Shown one piece after another: positions 1-5,947 of a DNA stretch of 12,406 nucleotides (within the stretch, counting starts at the first letter, position 1; each line of letters starts with the position of its first letter). A program made the translations under genes and the position numbers. The stretch is from Cloacibacillus sp. (GTDB taxonomy: Bacteria; Synergistota; Synergistia; Synergistales; Synergistaceae): the NCBI RefSeq assembly GCF_020860125.1, contig NZ_JAJBUX010000082.1, positions 1-12,406 of the forward strand, in the 5' to 3' direction. The notes beneath the pieces are model-generated. The model had not been told where the DNA came from, searched no databases, and saw only the letters and a program-made list of their open reading frames with translations.

Positions 1-53
1 ATTTTCCTGTTATCATGTAAAATTCACAAAACCTATTTACATTTTTTATAGAA

Positions 54-310
54 AAAAGATAAACAGCGATTTAGCTTTTGACTTTGCACTTTTAGCCTCC
101 CTCTCTGAGGGAGGTGTCGGCCGCCTATTTTGGGCGGCTGACGGAAGGAGTGTTGCTCTGTTTGGCGCGGTTCCCGCGCCAAACAGAGCCCGCGGCAAAA
201 GCCGCGGGAGAACCGAAGGTCAACTCTCCCTTACCCCGCTTCGCGGGGAGCTCCCTCGGAGAGGGCGCCTTTAAGGGCAAAGTCAAAAGCTAAACCGCTA
301 TTTATCTTTT
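54..310. repeat. MITE-like multi-hairpin repeat with 34-bp terminal inverted repeats
   Basis: The ends 54-87 and 277-310 are inverted copies with two mismatches, around a perfect 18-bp core TTTAGCTTTTGACTTTGC. Weaker symmetry continues inward to about 115 and 249. The interior is a string of strong hairpins: 155-189 has a 16-bp perfect stem with a TTC loop, 189-208 has an 8-bp stem with an AAAA loop, and there are shorter ones near 96-114, 119-137 and 233-247. There is no coding potential, so any mobility would need a transposase in trans. Similar short palindromic elements are common between genes in gut anaerobes. No target-site duplication is obvious. It could instead act as an RNA-stabilising or transcription-terminating element. 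Confidence 0.75.
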
Positions 311-396
311 ACTCCCTCGAAGCTGAACCGCTATTTATCTCTTTTTTCATCCGAAGGAAATCGTAATTTATCTCTTTTCCCATCCGAAGGAAATCG
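298..396. repeat. Three tandem 33-bp units
   Basis: Units lie at 298-330, 331-363 and 364-396. Units two and three are nearly identical: 31 matching positions at 333-363 and 366-396 differ only in the TTT/CCC-like stretch. Unit one shares the leading CTATTTATCT block and is diverged at its end. The first unit overlaps the right terminal repeat of the 54-310 element, so the array may have arisen by slippage at that end. There are no unique spacers between units. Confidence 0.7.
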
Positions 397-517
397 GCGT
401 TTAGAAGTGCGAGTTGCTAAATGAAATGGGGGCTCCGATACCGGAACCGTATCTTCATACGGTGAGGATTCGGAGCCCCCATTTTATGACGCAAATCGTG
501 CTTATAAACGCCGATTT
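391..517. repeat. Long imperfect palindrome (about 48-bp arms)
   Basis: Positions 391-438 and 470-517 are inverted copies with scattered mismatches. The outermost AAATCGGCGTTTA (391-403) and its complement (505-517) are perfect, and so are the innermost arms 424-438 and 470-484. A second small perfect hairpin (446-463) sits in the middle. It may be a second palindromic mobile element that also serves as a terminator. Confidence 0.7.
424..484 (-). terminator. Probable terminator of the serine-hydrolase/DUF302 gene
   Basis: A 15-bp perfect GC-rich stem (424-438 with 470-484) encloses an inner 7-bp stem with a four-base loop (446-452, 457-463). On the minus strand it starts about 45 bases after the stop codon at 528-530 and is followed by CATTTCATTT, a modest U-rich tail. 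The tail is not a clean U run, so termination is probable rather than certain. Confidence 0.55.
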
Positions 518-527
518 AGCTCCTGCC

Positions 528-2063
528 TCAGTAGACGCTGCCGGCTGCGATCGTCAGTTCTTCCAGCAGAGCCTCGATCCTGCCGGTCACGGGATGGTCC
601 TCGAGGCCGTAGGCCGAGGCCAGGAGCTCCATGCGCGGGAAGGCGAGCCAGGTGCAGCCGTTTTCATCCTCCCATATCGAGATGCGCAGGGGAAGGTCAA
701 GCGAGATGCTTTGGTCGGCAAGCATGAGGTTCGTCCCGACCTTCGGCGAGCCAAAGACGAGTACCGTGGTAGGACGCAGCTCCATACCGACATCTTCCGC
801 GTTCTTCCGGTGGTCGAACTTCGCAAAGAGCGGTATGCCGCGTTTTTTGAGCTCTCTCTCAAGCCGCGCAACGCTCTCTTCCACAGAAAACTGCCCCTCA
901 TAGAGGAAGAGCCTGCCGTCGTCGTAATTTGTGGCGATGGTTCCGCCGAAGGCCGCCGCGATCCTGCGCCCCAGGTTTGTGAAATCGACTCCCTCCCGGT
1001 TGGCCATCAGGGTGACGCATACCAGCTCCGAGGCATCGGTGAAGCGGCTCAGGAATGAGCTGTAGCCCGGCACCAAACCCTTGATGTCCATAAGGCCGCG
1101 GTGCCCGTAGAAGTGCCAGCCTGCCACCGCCGGTACGGTATCCCCGCCCGGCAGTTTCCACGGCGAGTAGACCAGCGCCTTATTCTCCGCGCGGCCGATC
1201 AGCGCCGTGCCGGCAAGCCCGATATCCCAGAAGGATATATCCTGCGCGCTGGCCCACACGTCGGAAAAACCTCTCAATGAAGAAACGGCCTCCGGCGCGA
1301 TCTTTTCGCCGTCAGCGCCGTAGCTGACCGCCGTCTCCGCCGGGTCTATGCAGAGAGGGTCTTTTTTGAATCTCTCGTGCACGTTTCCCGTGAGGCTCAC
1401 ATCCTCCTGATGGAATTTATCAAGCTCTTCGGCAAAGGCCGTGCGGCGTAGGCCAAGGAAATCTATCTGATTTTTCTTGACGAAGGCGCGGTAACTCATA
1501 CCGCTCACGCGCTCTATGACCTCCGTCAAGATCGCGAAGTTTGTCGCGCTCAGCTCCACGCCGGAGCCGGGCGTGAAGACAAGCGGAATATCTTTGACGA
1601 GCGCAACGGCCTTCGTGAAATCAAAACCCTCCGCGGCGCTCCACTCCTGCCGCTTATGGTAGTCCGCGATGCCCGAGGCGTGGCGCAGCAGTTCAAGCAG
1701 GGTGATTCCGCTCCATGCCGCGGGAAGTTCCGGCAGATACTTCGCCGCCCTCTCCTCTACATTCAGAGTTCCCCGTTCGTGCAGCTGCATCAGGGCCACC
1801 GCCGCGAATGCCTGCGAGATCGGCCCGGCGGGCCACATCGTGTTCACCGAAGCGAGGCGGCGCTCCTTCTCCGATGAGAAGCCGTACCCAGCCACACGCG
1901 GGATATAGGGCGCCTGCACGATGGCAAGGGTAAGCCCGGGAATCTCCCTCTTTTCCATAAATTCCCAGATCATCTCGTCCACATACCGTCCAAGATACGA
2001 GACATCCGCGCTTCCCCTGGTCTTTAGCCCTTTACGTCCTTCCGTATTCATTGCCTGCCCCAT
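528..2063 (-). CDS. Serine hydrolase-like (class C beta-lactamase fold) protein fused to DUF302, probable pseudoenzyme
   Basis: Residues about 30-375 follow the beta-lactamase/D-Ala-D-Ala carboxypeptidase (PF00144) pattern: the block ending GPISQAF with downstream LMQLHERGTL, then TLLELLRHASGI, PGSGVELSATNFAIL and YGHRG (319-323). Residues about 385-490 match DUF302, with ELRPTTVLVFGSPKVGTNLM as signature. The catalytic SxxK motif is replaced by P81-I-S-Q84 and the YxN motif by L171-S-A173; only the HxG-like H321-R-G323 remains. I therefore expect a ligand-binding or otherwise non-hydrolytic role. No signal peptide is visible, so it is probably cytoplasmic. The start at 2063 is chosen for GGAG seven bases upstream; a second ATG at 2051 has a poorer site. 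It may be co-transcribed with the small gene upstream. The real function is unknown. Confidence 0.85.
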   Translation of the reverse strand: MGQAMNTEGRKGLKTRGSADVSYLGRYVDEMIWEFMEKREIPGLTLAIVQAPYIPRVAGYGFSSEKERRLASVNTMWPAGPISQAFAAVALMQLHERGTLNVEERAAKYLPELPAAWSGITLLELLRHASGIADYHKRQEWSAAEGFDFTKAVALVKDIPLVFTPGSGVELSATNFAILTEVIERVSGMSYRAFVKKNQIDFLGLRRTAFAEELDKFHQEDVSLTGNVHERFKKDPLCIDPAETAVSYGADGEKIAPEAVSSLRGFSDVWASAQDISFWDIGLAGTALIGRAENKALVYSPWKLPGGDTVPAVAGWHFYGHRGLMDIKGLVPGYSSFLSRFTDASELVCVTLMANREGVDFTNLGRRIAAAFGGTIATNYDDGRLFLYEGQFSVEESVARLERELKKRGIPLFAKFDHRKNAEDVGMELRPTTVLVFGSPKVGTNLMLADQSISLDLPLRISIWEDENGCTWLAFPRMELLASAYGLEDHPVTGRIEALLEELTIAAGSVY

Positions 2064-2104
2064 TTTCTTTCTCCGTCCCGTCTGTCGCGCGGCACGGCAT
2101 ATGA

Positions 2105-2118
2105 TACAGCGTGCTGTA
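2105..2118. promoter_or_regulatory. Palindrome upstream of the serine-hydrolase-like gene
   Basis: TACAGC and GCTGTA flank two bases (6-2-6, perfect). It lies 42-55 bases upstream of the start at 2063, next to an AT-rich stretch (2125-2135) that could provide a -10 element on the minus strand. It could be an operator or simply a small hairpin; nothing else supports either reading. Confidence 0.3.
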
Positions 2119-2161
2119 CCGCCAATATAATAACCGTGATTTTTGCTTTATAAACCGTGGA

Positions 2162-2176
2162 CCGCCAGCCTGGCGG
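2162..2176 (-). other. Short hairpin downstream of the 42-aa gene
   Basis: CCGCCA and TGGCGG pair around a three-base loop, 16 bases past the small gene's stop on the minus strand. No U-run follows, so it is a weak terminator candidate or an RNA-stabilising hairpin between two cotranscribed genes. Confidence 0.35.
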
Positions 2177-2191
2177 CAACTATCTAGGACG

Positions 2192-2320
2192 TCAGGAGCT
2201 TGGCGCGCTGACGGCGTACTGCGGCTCATCATAGCTGCAGCTTGGCGCGTATCTTGATATAAAGGAAATGTAGAACGCCCATCCGGCAAGTATCAGTACG
2301 CCAGCGATTATTTTTTTCAT
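2192..2320 (-). CDS. Small single-pass membrane peptide, 42 aa
   Basis: This short frame begins MKKIIAGVLILAGWAFYISF and ends SAPSS before a TGA at 2192-2194. Residues 4-21 form one hydrophobic segment after two lysines, which suits an inner-membrane anchor or an uncleaved signal sequence. The polar tail (about 20 residues) holds one cysteine (C28). Two lines of evidence make it more than a chance frame: GGAGAG directly before the ATG with a further GGGGAG slightly upstream, and a near-perfect sigma-70 promoter about 55 bases upstream (2375-2402). It lies 128 bases ahead of the serine-hydrolase-like gene on the same strand and could be its leader cistron. I do not recognise the family; a lipoprotein is unlikely because the cysteine is too far in. 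Confidence 0.6.
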   Translation of the reverse strand: MKKIIAGVLILAGWAFYISFISRYAPSCSYDEPQYAVSAPSS

Positions 2321-2374
2321 CTCTCCGCAACTCCCCTCATCGAAAATTTCTTTTCTTTCTTATGACTAATTGTA

Positions 2375-2402
2375 ATTATAAAAGTTTCAGTTGATATGTC
2401 AA
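2375..2402 (-). promoter_or_regulatory. Near-consensus sigma-70 promoter for the 42-aa gene
   Basis: On the minus strand TTGACA (2397-2402) and TATAAT (2375-2380) are both perfect and 16 bases apart. Predicted transcription starts near 2368, about 48 bases before the ATG at 2320. The next downstream genes on that strand are the 42-aa peptide and then the serine-hydrolase-like gene. Confidence 0.75.
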
Positions 2403-2693
2403 GCAGAATGATTGTAGATTTTAGCGCAAGTAACATATTACGAAAAAAGTAAATTTATATCTCATTATGTCACGCACCTGTGGCAATTGGACGCAATTTT
2501 TGAAGAAAAGCTGTTTGCGCGCGGCGCAGGAGCGTCACGATAAGTACCGGCACGAAAAGACGTGGCCCGGTTTCCCCCTATTCCGGGAACCGGGCCTAGC
2601 AGTAGCTTTCTTGATTTTTTGTATCACAGGCGAACGCCGCGCGTTATTCTATCTAAAAACGGGTATTTTTTCCGCTCAGCCGTCCGGCGGCGA
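2403..2693. other. Intergenic region before the OCD-family gene
   Basis: Together with the small gene's leader, this makes 373 bases without a gene (2321-2693). It is AT-rich at 2403-2470 and GC-richer afterwards, and holds the hairpin at 2564-2596. A plus-strand frame across 2467-2748 has no family resemblance and runs into the antisense of the OCD gene. I see nothing else. Confidence 0.6.
2564..2596 (-). terminator. Probable terminator of the OCD-family gene
   Basis: GGCCCGGTT (2564-2572) pairs perfectly with AACCGGGCC (2588-2596), extended by CCC/GGG after a one-base bulge, with an eight-base loop. On the minus strand it is followed by ACGTCTTTT. It lies about 100 bases past the OCD stop codon (2694-2696). 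A T-rich stretch also occurs some 15-30 bases on the other side, so it could act in both directions. Confidence 0.5.
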
Positions 2694-3662
2694 TCAGAAT
2701 TCCACGTTCTGCCCAAGCCCCTTGCGCGCCGCCTTTTCGCAGAGATAGTCCGCCGCGGCGATGTCGAAGAGCGCCATGCCGACGGATTTGAAGAAGGTGG
2801 TCTCGCTCTCTTTTTTACGTTTGCCGCCGATCAGCTCAGCGAGCGTGTGGATATCGCCGCGCCGCAGCGCGCCGTTTTCCAGCGGCGTTATCAGGTCGCC
2901 GGTCTCGTCCAGCGCGTGGGGGGTGTCAACATAGACGTCGCCGCCCGTGAGCTTGAAGAGTCCGTCGGGGAATTCCCGCATGTCGGGCATGTAGGAGCCG
3001 ATGCCGGAGAAGGCGTGTCCCGCGAGCAGCTTTTCGTCGTCGGGAAAGAGCGGGCTCTTGGAAGGGGTGGCAGTCATCACCGCCTCCGTCTTTTCGAGCA
3101 GCTCCACGGCGCTCGCGGCGCTCTTTACCTCCACGCCAGGCAGCACCGCCTGCAGTTGTTTCGCGAACACGGGAAGTTTTTCCGTCATCGCGTCGTATAT
3201 CCAGACCTCTTTAACGCCTTTGCGCGCCGCGCAGCCGAACTGCGCCTGCCAGTAACCCTGCGCCCCCGTACCGACAAGCCCTAAGGAACGGATGTCGGCG
3301 CGCGCCGTGTTTTTTATGCCCGCGCCGCCGACGGCCCCGGTGCGGAGCGCCGTCACCATTTTGCCCTCAAGCAGCGCCTTCGGCTCTCCCGTCTCCGCGT
3401 CAAAGAGCATCACCGCGCCGTTGATGAAGGGCATCCCCTTTTGCGGATTGCCGGGGCGCAGCGTGAGGAGCTTACAGCCCCAGGCCTCGGGCGTGACGCA
3501 GGGCATGAGCATCAGGGAGTCGCTGCCGTTAAGCGAAATGTTCGAGCGCAGCGGCATCGCGAAGTTTCCCTCGTCCGCGAAGAGCATCGTCCGCTCTATC
3601 TTTTCGGTCAATTCGTCGAAGTCTACCGTCTCAACCAGCGTCTTTTCGTTAAGTATCAGCAC
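2694..3662 (-). CDS. Ornithine cyclodeaminase/mu-crystallin family protein; possible cyclic-imine (pyrroline-2-carboxylate) reductase
   Basis: At 322 residues this is full length for the family. Visible landmarks are K64 in WGCKLLT, the substrate-binding R107-T108 in ALRTGAVGG, the NAD(P)-binding turn G131-TGAQ-G136, GSYMPDMREFP (222-232) and the C-terminal FKSVGMALFDIAAA. Members catalyse ornithine deamination to proline, reductive amination of oxo acids, or reduction of cyclic imines such as delta1-pyrroline-2-carboxylate. The nearby proline racemase-family gene makes the imine reductase or proline-forming role attractive, but the sequence alone does not decide. Translation starts at a GTG (3660-3662), nine bases after AAAGGAG. 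The gene follows the regulator on the same strand after a 220-base gap, so co-transcription or a separate promoter are both possible. Confidence 0.88.
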   Translation of the reverse strand: MLILNEKTLVETVDFDELTEKIERTMLFADEGNFAMPLRSNISLNGSDSLMLMPCVTPEAWGCKLLTLRPGNPQKGMPFINGAVMLFDAETGEPKALLEGKMVTALRTGAVGGAGIKNTARADIRSLGLVGTGAQGYWQAQFGCAARKGVKEVWIYDAMTEKLPVFAKQLQAVLPGVEVKSAASAVELLEKTEAVMTATPSKSPLFPDDEKLLAGHAFSGIGSYMPDMREFPDGLFKLTGGDVYVDTPHALDETGDLITPLENGALRRGDIHTLAELIGGKRKKESETTFFKSVGMALFDIAAADYLCEKAARKGLGQNVEF

Positions 3663-3882
3663 TTGTATCCGCTCCTTTTCTAAGAAAGTATTATTTTGCC
3701 GCTGGAAAAATCTATCTGTGCCGCAGCCTGCCGGTAAGAGGCGGCTTTCTCAAATTTCGGCAAGTGATGTACAAAAGCAGGGTAAATCTCATAAAACCGT
3801 TCTACAGCCGCCGCTCACAATGCTAGGCGCGGCAGCGTGCCCAAGGCTTACATATGGCCGCCGTTTCAAAGTCCTTCTCCCG

Positions 3883-4545
3883 CTATTCCCGGGGGTGAAC
3901 GGAGCGCAGGTAGGCGTAGAGCGTAAACTTGCTCTTTTTCATCTCTTCGGAGAGGCGTTCCATCGCCCCCTTGACAAGGAAAAAGCCCATCTCGTCGAGG
4001 CGGGCCACCACCTTGACCTTGTCGGAGCGCGGCAGCGCGGATAGGTCGCCGCCCCACTCCTTTTTGACCGACGCGATCGAGTCGGATACGACGTCGCCGA
4101 CCTCCTTCGAGAAGTGTTCGCAGTAGTTCTCCGCGCCTTCCCCAGGGGCGTCCGCACGGAAAAACTCGTCTAGCGCCTCCCGCGCGGCGGCGATCTTAGT
4201 GACGTCCATGTTGATACAGAGGAAGCCGACTATGCGCCCGGCGGCATCCCTGATAAAACAGACGCCGCATTTGAGGAGCCGCCCGTCTCCGGTCCTGGCC
4301 CGGTAGTTGTAGACCCCCGTCATCTTCTGGTACTTGGGGTCCTTCAGCATCCGCAAGCCGAAATCCGTCATCGGCGAGCCGACGCCGCGCCCGCTCACCT
4401 GGGCGTTGGCGCAGGCGATGATCGAATGTTCGGGGTTTGAGACGTCGTGCAGCAATATTTCACAGTCCCTGCCGAGTATCTCCCCAAGCCCCTTCACCAG
4501 GTCCATGTAGGACAGCAGCTCCGTTGGTATCTTGCGTTTATTCAT
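3883..4545 (-). CDS. YheO/DauR-like transcriptional regulator (PAS-like sensor plus C-terminal HTH)
   Basis: This 220-residue protein has an N-terminal PAS-like YheO domain (about 10-120; HDVSNPEHSIIACANAQVSG and the VGFLCINMDVT strand) and a C-terminal DauR-type helix-turn-helix (about 175-215; ARLDEMGFFLVKGAMERLSE, then KSKFTLYAYL). DauR controls D-arginine catabolism in Pseudomonas, and relatives often sit beside amino-acid racemase or deaminase genes. The frame is open further upstream to 4626, but the ATG at 4545 has GGAGGG nine bases before it and matches the family's N terminus, so I use it. It is divergent from the racemase-family gene and upstream of the OCD-family gene, and probably controls both, perhaps as an activator responding to an amino acid. 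Confidence 0.88.
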   Translation of the reverse strand: MNKRKIPTELLSYMDLVKGLGEILGRDCEILLHDVSNPEHSIIACANAQVSGRGVGSPMTDFGLRMLKDPKYQKMTGVYNYRARTGDGRLLKCGVCFIRDAAGRIVGFLCINMDVTKIAAAREALDEFFRADAPGEGAENYCEHFSKEVGDVVSDSIASVKKEWGGDLSALPRSDKVKVVARLDEMGFFLVKGAMERLSEEMKKSKFTLYAYLRSVHPRE

Positions 4546-4576
4546 CCTCCGCAGCCCTCCTGACTTCACTGGCCTT

Positions 4577-4606
4577 ATTTTATCATAAATAAATTGTCGA
4601 TAACAA
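4577..4606 (-). promoter_or_regulatory. Candidate promoter of the regulator gene
   Basis: On the minus strand TTGTTA (4601-4606) and TAAAAT (4577-4582) are 18 bases apart, about 32 bases ahead of the ATG at 4545. The -35 lies inside the left arm of the 11-bp inverted repeat, which would allow autoregulation. Confidence 0.4.
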
Positions 4607-4741
4607 TATTTTTTAATTTTTCGCAAAAAATGATGTCGATAGCTGACGGTATCTTGCTTTTTCTATATTTATTAGTTTTGTTCCCTGAATGAAAATCTTC
4701 TTTTTTCTGCCTTCATACGATATAATTAACAAAATATTGTT
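4602..4741. promoter_or_regulatory. Widely spaced inverted repeat in the divergent promoter region, possible operator pair
   Basis: AACAATATTTT (4602-4612) and its exact reverse complement (4731-4741) lie about 130 bases apart. One overlaps the predicted -35 of the regulator; the other sits directly after the racemase -10. TGTCGATA also occurs twice (4595-4602 and 4634-4641), and GTTGATA follows the right arm. Placement next to both promoters suggests regulator binding with looping, but AT-rich sequence produces such matches by chance. Confidence 0.4.
4698..4726 (+). promoter_or_regulatory. Candidate promoter of the racemase-family gene
   Basis: A perfect TATAAT (4721-4726) has only TTCTTT at the -35 distance (4698-4703, spacing 17). 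A good -10 with a poor -35 is typical of activator-dependent promoters, in keeping with the adjacent regulator gene. Confidence 0.4.
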
Positions 4742-4789
4742 GATACATATATAATTATCAAGAGGCTTGTGAAGGGAGAAATTACCGTC

Positions 4790-5803
4790 ATGATGAATTT
4801 TACAAGGACGATCGACGCCATCGACGCCCACACCGCGGGGGAGCCGATCCGCGTCGTCACCGCGGGCGTCCCGAAGGTGGAGGGGCGGACGATGCTCGAG
4901 AAGATGGAATATTTTGGCTGGCGTTACGACAATATCCGCTGCATGCTGCTCAAGGAGCCGCGCGGCCACAAGGATATGTTCGGCGCGGTCCTGGTGCCGC
5001 CGGTAACCGACGACGCCGACCTCGGCATCCTCTTTATGCATAACGAGGGGATGAGCACGATGTGCGGCCACGGGACGATCGGCGCGGTGAAGGCCGCCGC
5101 GGAGACGGGGCTTCTTGAGCTGCGCGAGGGAGAAAACATCATAAAGATCGACGCTCCCGCCGGACGTATCACGGCGGAGGCGGCGGTAAAGGAGGGGCGC
5201 GTGGAGCGCGTCGCCTTCACCAACGTTCCGGCCTTCGTCTATAAAGAGAATGTAAAGATACCTGTGGCGGGGATCGGAGAGGTGGAGGCGGCGATCGTCT
5301 ACGGCGGCGCCTTTTATATATTCGTCGAGGAGGAGAAGCTGGGGCTGCGCGTGCTGCCGGAGCAGACGGCGGCGCTCGTCGCGCGCGCGATGGAGATGAA
5401 ACGCTGGGTGAACGCCAATCTTGACATCCGCCACCCGGAGAAGCCGCAGATCAGCGGCATTTACGGCGTGCTTATCACCTCCCCCGTCGAATGGACGGAG
5501 TACGGCTGCCGCAGCCGCCACATCTGCGTATTCGCCGAGGGCGCGGTGGACCGCTCGCCCTGCGGTACTGGAACCTCCGCGCGGATGGCGCTGCTGGTAT
5601 CGCGCGGCACGTTGAAGGTGGGCGAAAAATTCCAGGCGGCGAGCATCATCGACACAAAGTTCGAGGGGACGCCGCTCGCCGCCGTCACCGAGAGCGGATA
5701 CGAGGCGATCATCCCCAAGGTCGCGGGGCCGGCCTGGATCACGGGCTTCAACAAGTTCGTCCTCGACCCCAGCGATCCGCTGCCGGAGGGCTTCCTGCTC
5801 TGA
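4790..5803 (+). CDS. Proline racemase/hydroxyproline 2-epimerase family protein
   Basis: This 337-residue enzyme of the PF05544 family opens with the family N terminus (TIDAIDAHTAGEP). Both catalytic thiols are present: C92 in STMCGHGTIG and C258 in DRSPCGTGTSARMA. Two cysteines mean two-base racemisation/epimerisation, in contrast to trans-3-hydroxyproline dehydratases, where the second is threonine. GHGT rather than GHNS after C92 leans towards hydroxyproline epimerase, while GGAFYIFV (172-179) and SGIYGVL look dehydratase-like, so the substrate is open. The enzyme is cytoplasmic and cofactor-free. The frame is open to a GTG at 4769, but AAGGGAG at 4772-4778 and the family N terminus favour ATG 4790 (or 4793). 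It is followed after 144 bases by the IlvD-like gene on the same strand. Confidence 0.88.
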   Translation: MMNFTRTIDAIDAHTAGEPIRVVTAGVPKVEGRTMLEKMEYFGWRYDNIRCMLLKEPRGHKDMFGAVLVPPVTDDADLGILFMHNEGMSTMCGHGTIGAVKAAAETGLLELREGENIIKIDAPAGRITAEAAVKEGRVERVAFTNVPAFVYKENVKIPVAGIGEVEAAIVYGGAFYIFVEEEKLGLRVLPEQTAALVARAMEMKRWVNANLDIRHPEKPQISGIYGVLITSPVEWTEYGCRSRHICVFAEGAVDRSPCGTGTSARMALLVSRGTLKVGEKFQAASIIDTKFEGTPLAAVTESGYEAIIPKVAGPAWITGFNKFVLDPSDPLPEGFLL

Positions 5804-5947
5804 GCCGCCGATTTTTCGCCTCTTCCATGCCTGGGGTGGAACAGGGCGGCCCAAAGAGGAACAATGAGTCTCTCCCCGCACCTGACCGGCGGAATATATA
5901 CGAGCGATCGATAAAATTTTATGAAAATCAGAAGGGACTGAGCGAAA

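Larger units (their letters stand above)
1..527. other. Gene-free region of nested palindromic repeats
   Basis: No convincing gene lies here; the open frame that enters it from the right on the plus strand is antisense to the serine-hydrolase-like gene. The region consists of a multi-hairpin element (54-310), three tandem 33-bp units (298-396) and a long palindrome (391-517). The first 50 bases are AT-rich and show nothing recognisable. The terminal motif of the first element, TAAACAGCGATTTAGCT at 60-76, recurs with two changes at 505-521, which suggests that the pieces are related or nested. Confidence 0.7.

Noticed and set aside
298..396. CRISPR-like spacing of the 33-bp repeats
   Set aside because: The units are directly adjacent with no spacers, there are only three, and no cas gene is present.
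414..1058. Plus-strand frame of 214 codons over the palindrome and DUF302 region
   Set aside because: It starts inside the long palindrome and is antisense to the DUF302 domain; no ribosome-binding site.
1866..1877. SSEK (residues 63-66) as the SxxK motif of the serine hydrolase-like protein
   Set aside because: It lies about 18 residues too early; the conserved flanks (G before, F and LMQLHERGTL after) align the motif with P81-Q84.
2032..2289. Minus-strand frame of 85 codons around the 42-aa gene
   Set aside because: It runs in a different frame from the small gene, lacks a ribosome-binding site and overlaps the start of the serine-hydrolase-like gene.
2467..2748. Plus-strand frame of 93 codons before the OCD gene
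   Set aside because: It reads through the terminator hairpin into antisense of the OCD gene, with no recognisable features.
4790..5803. Assignment of the racemase-family gene as trans-3-hydroxyproline dehydratase
   Set aside because: The second catalytic position is cysteine (C258), not the threonine typical of that enzyme.
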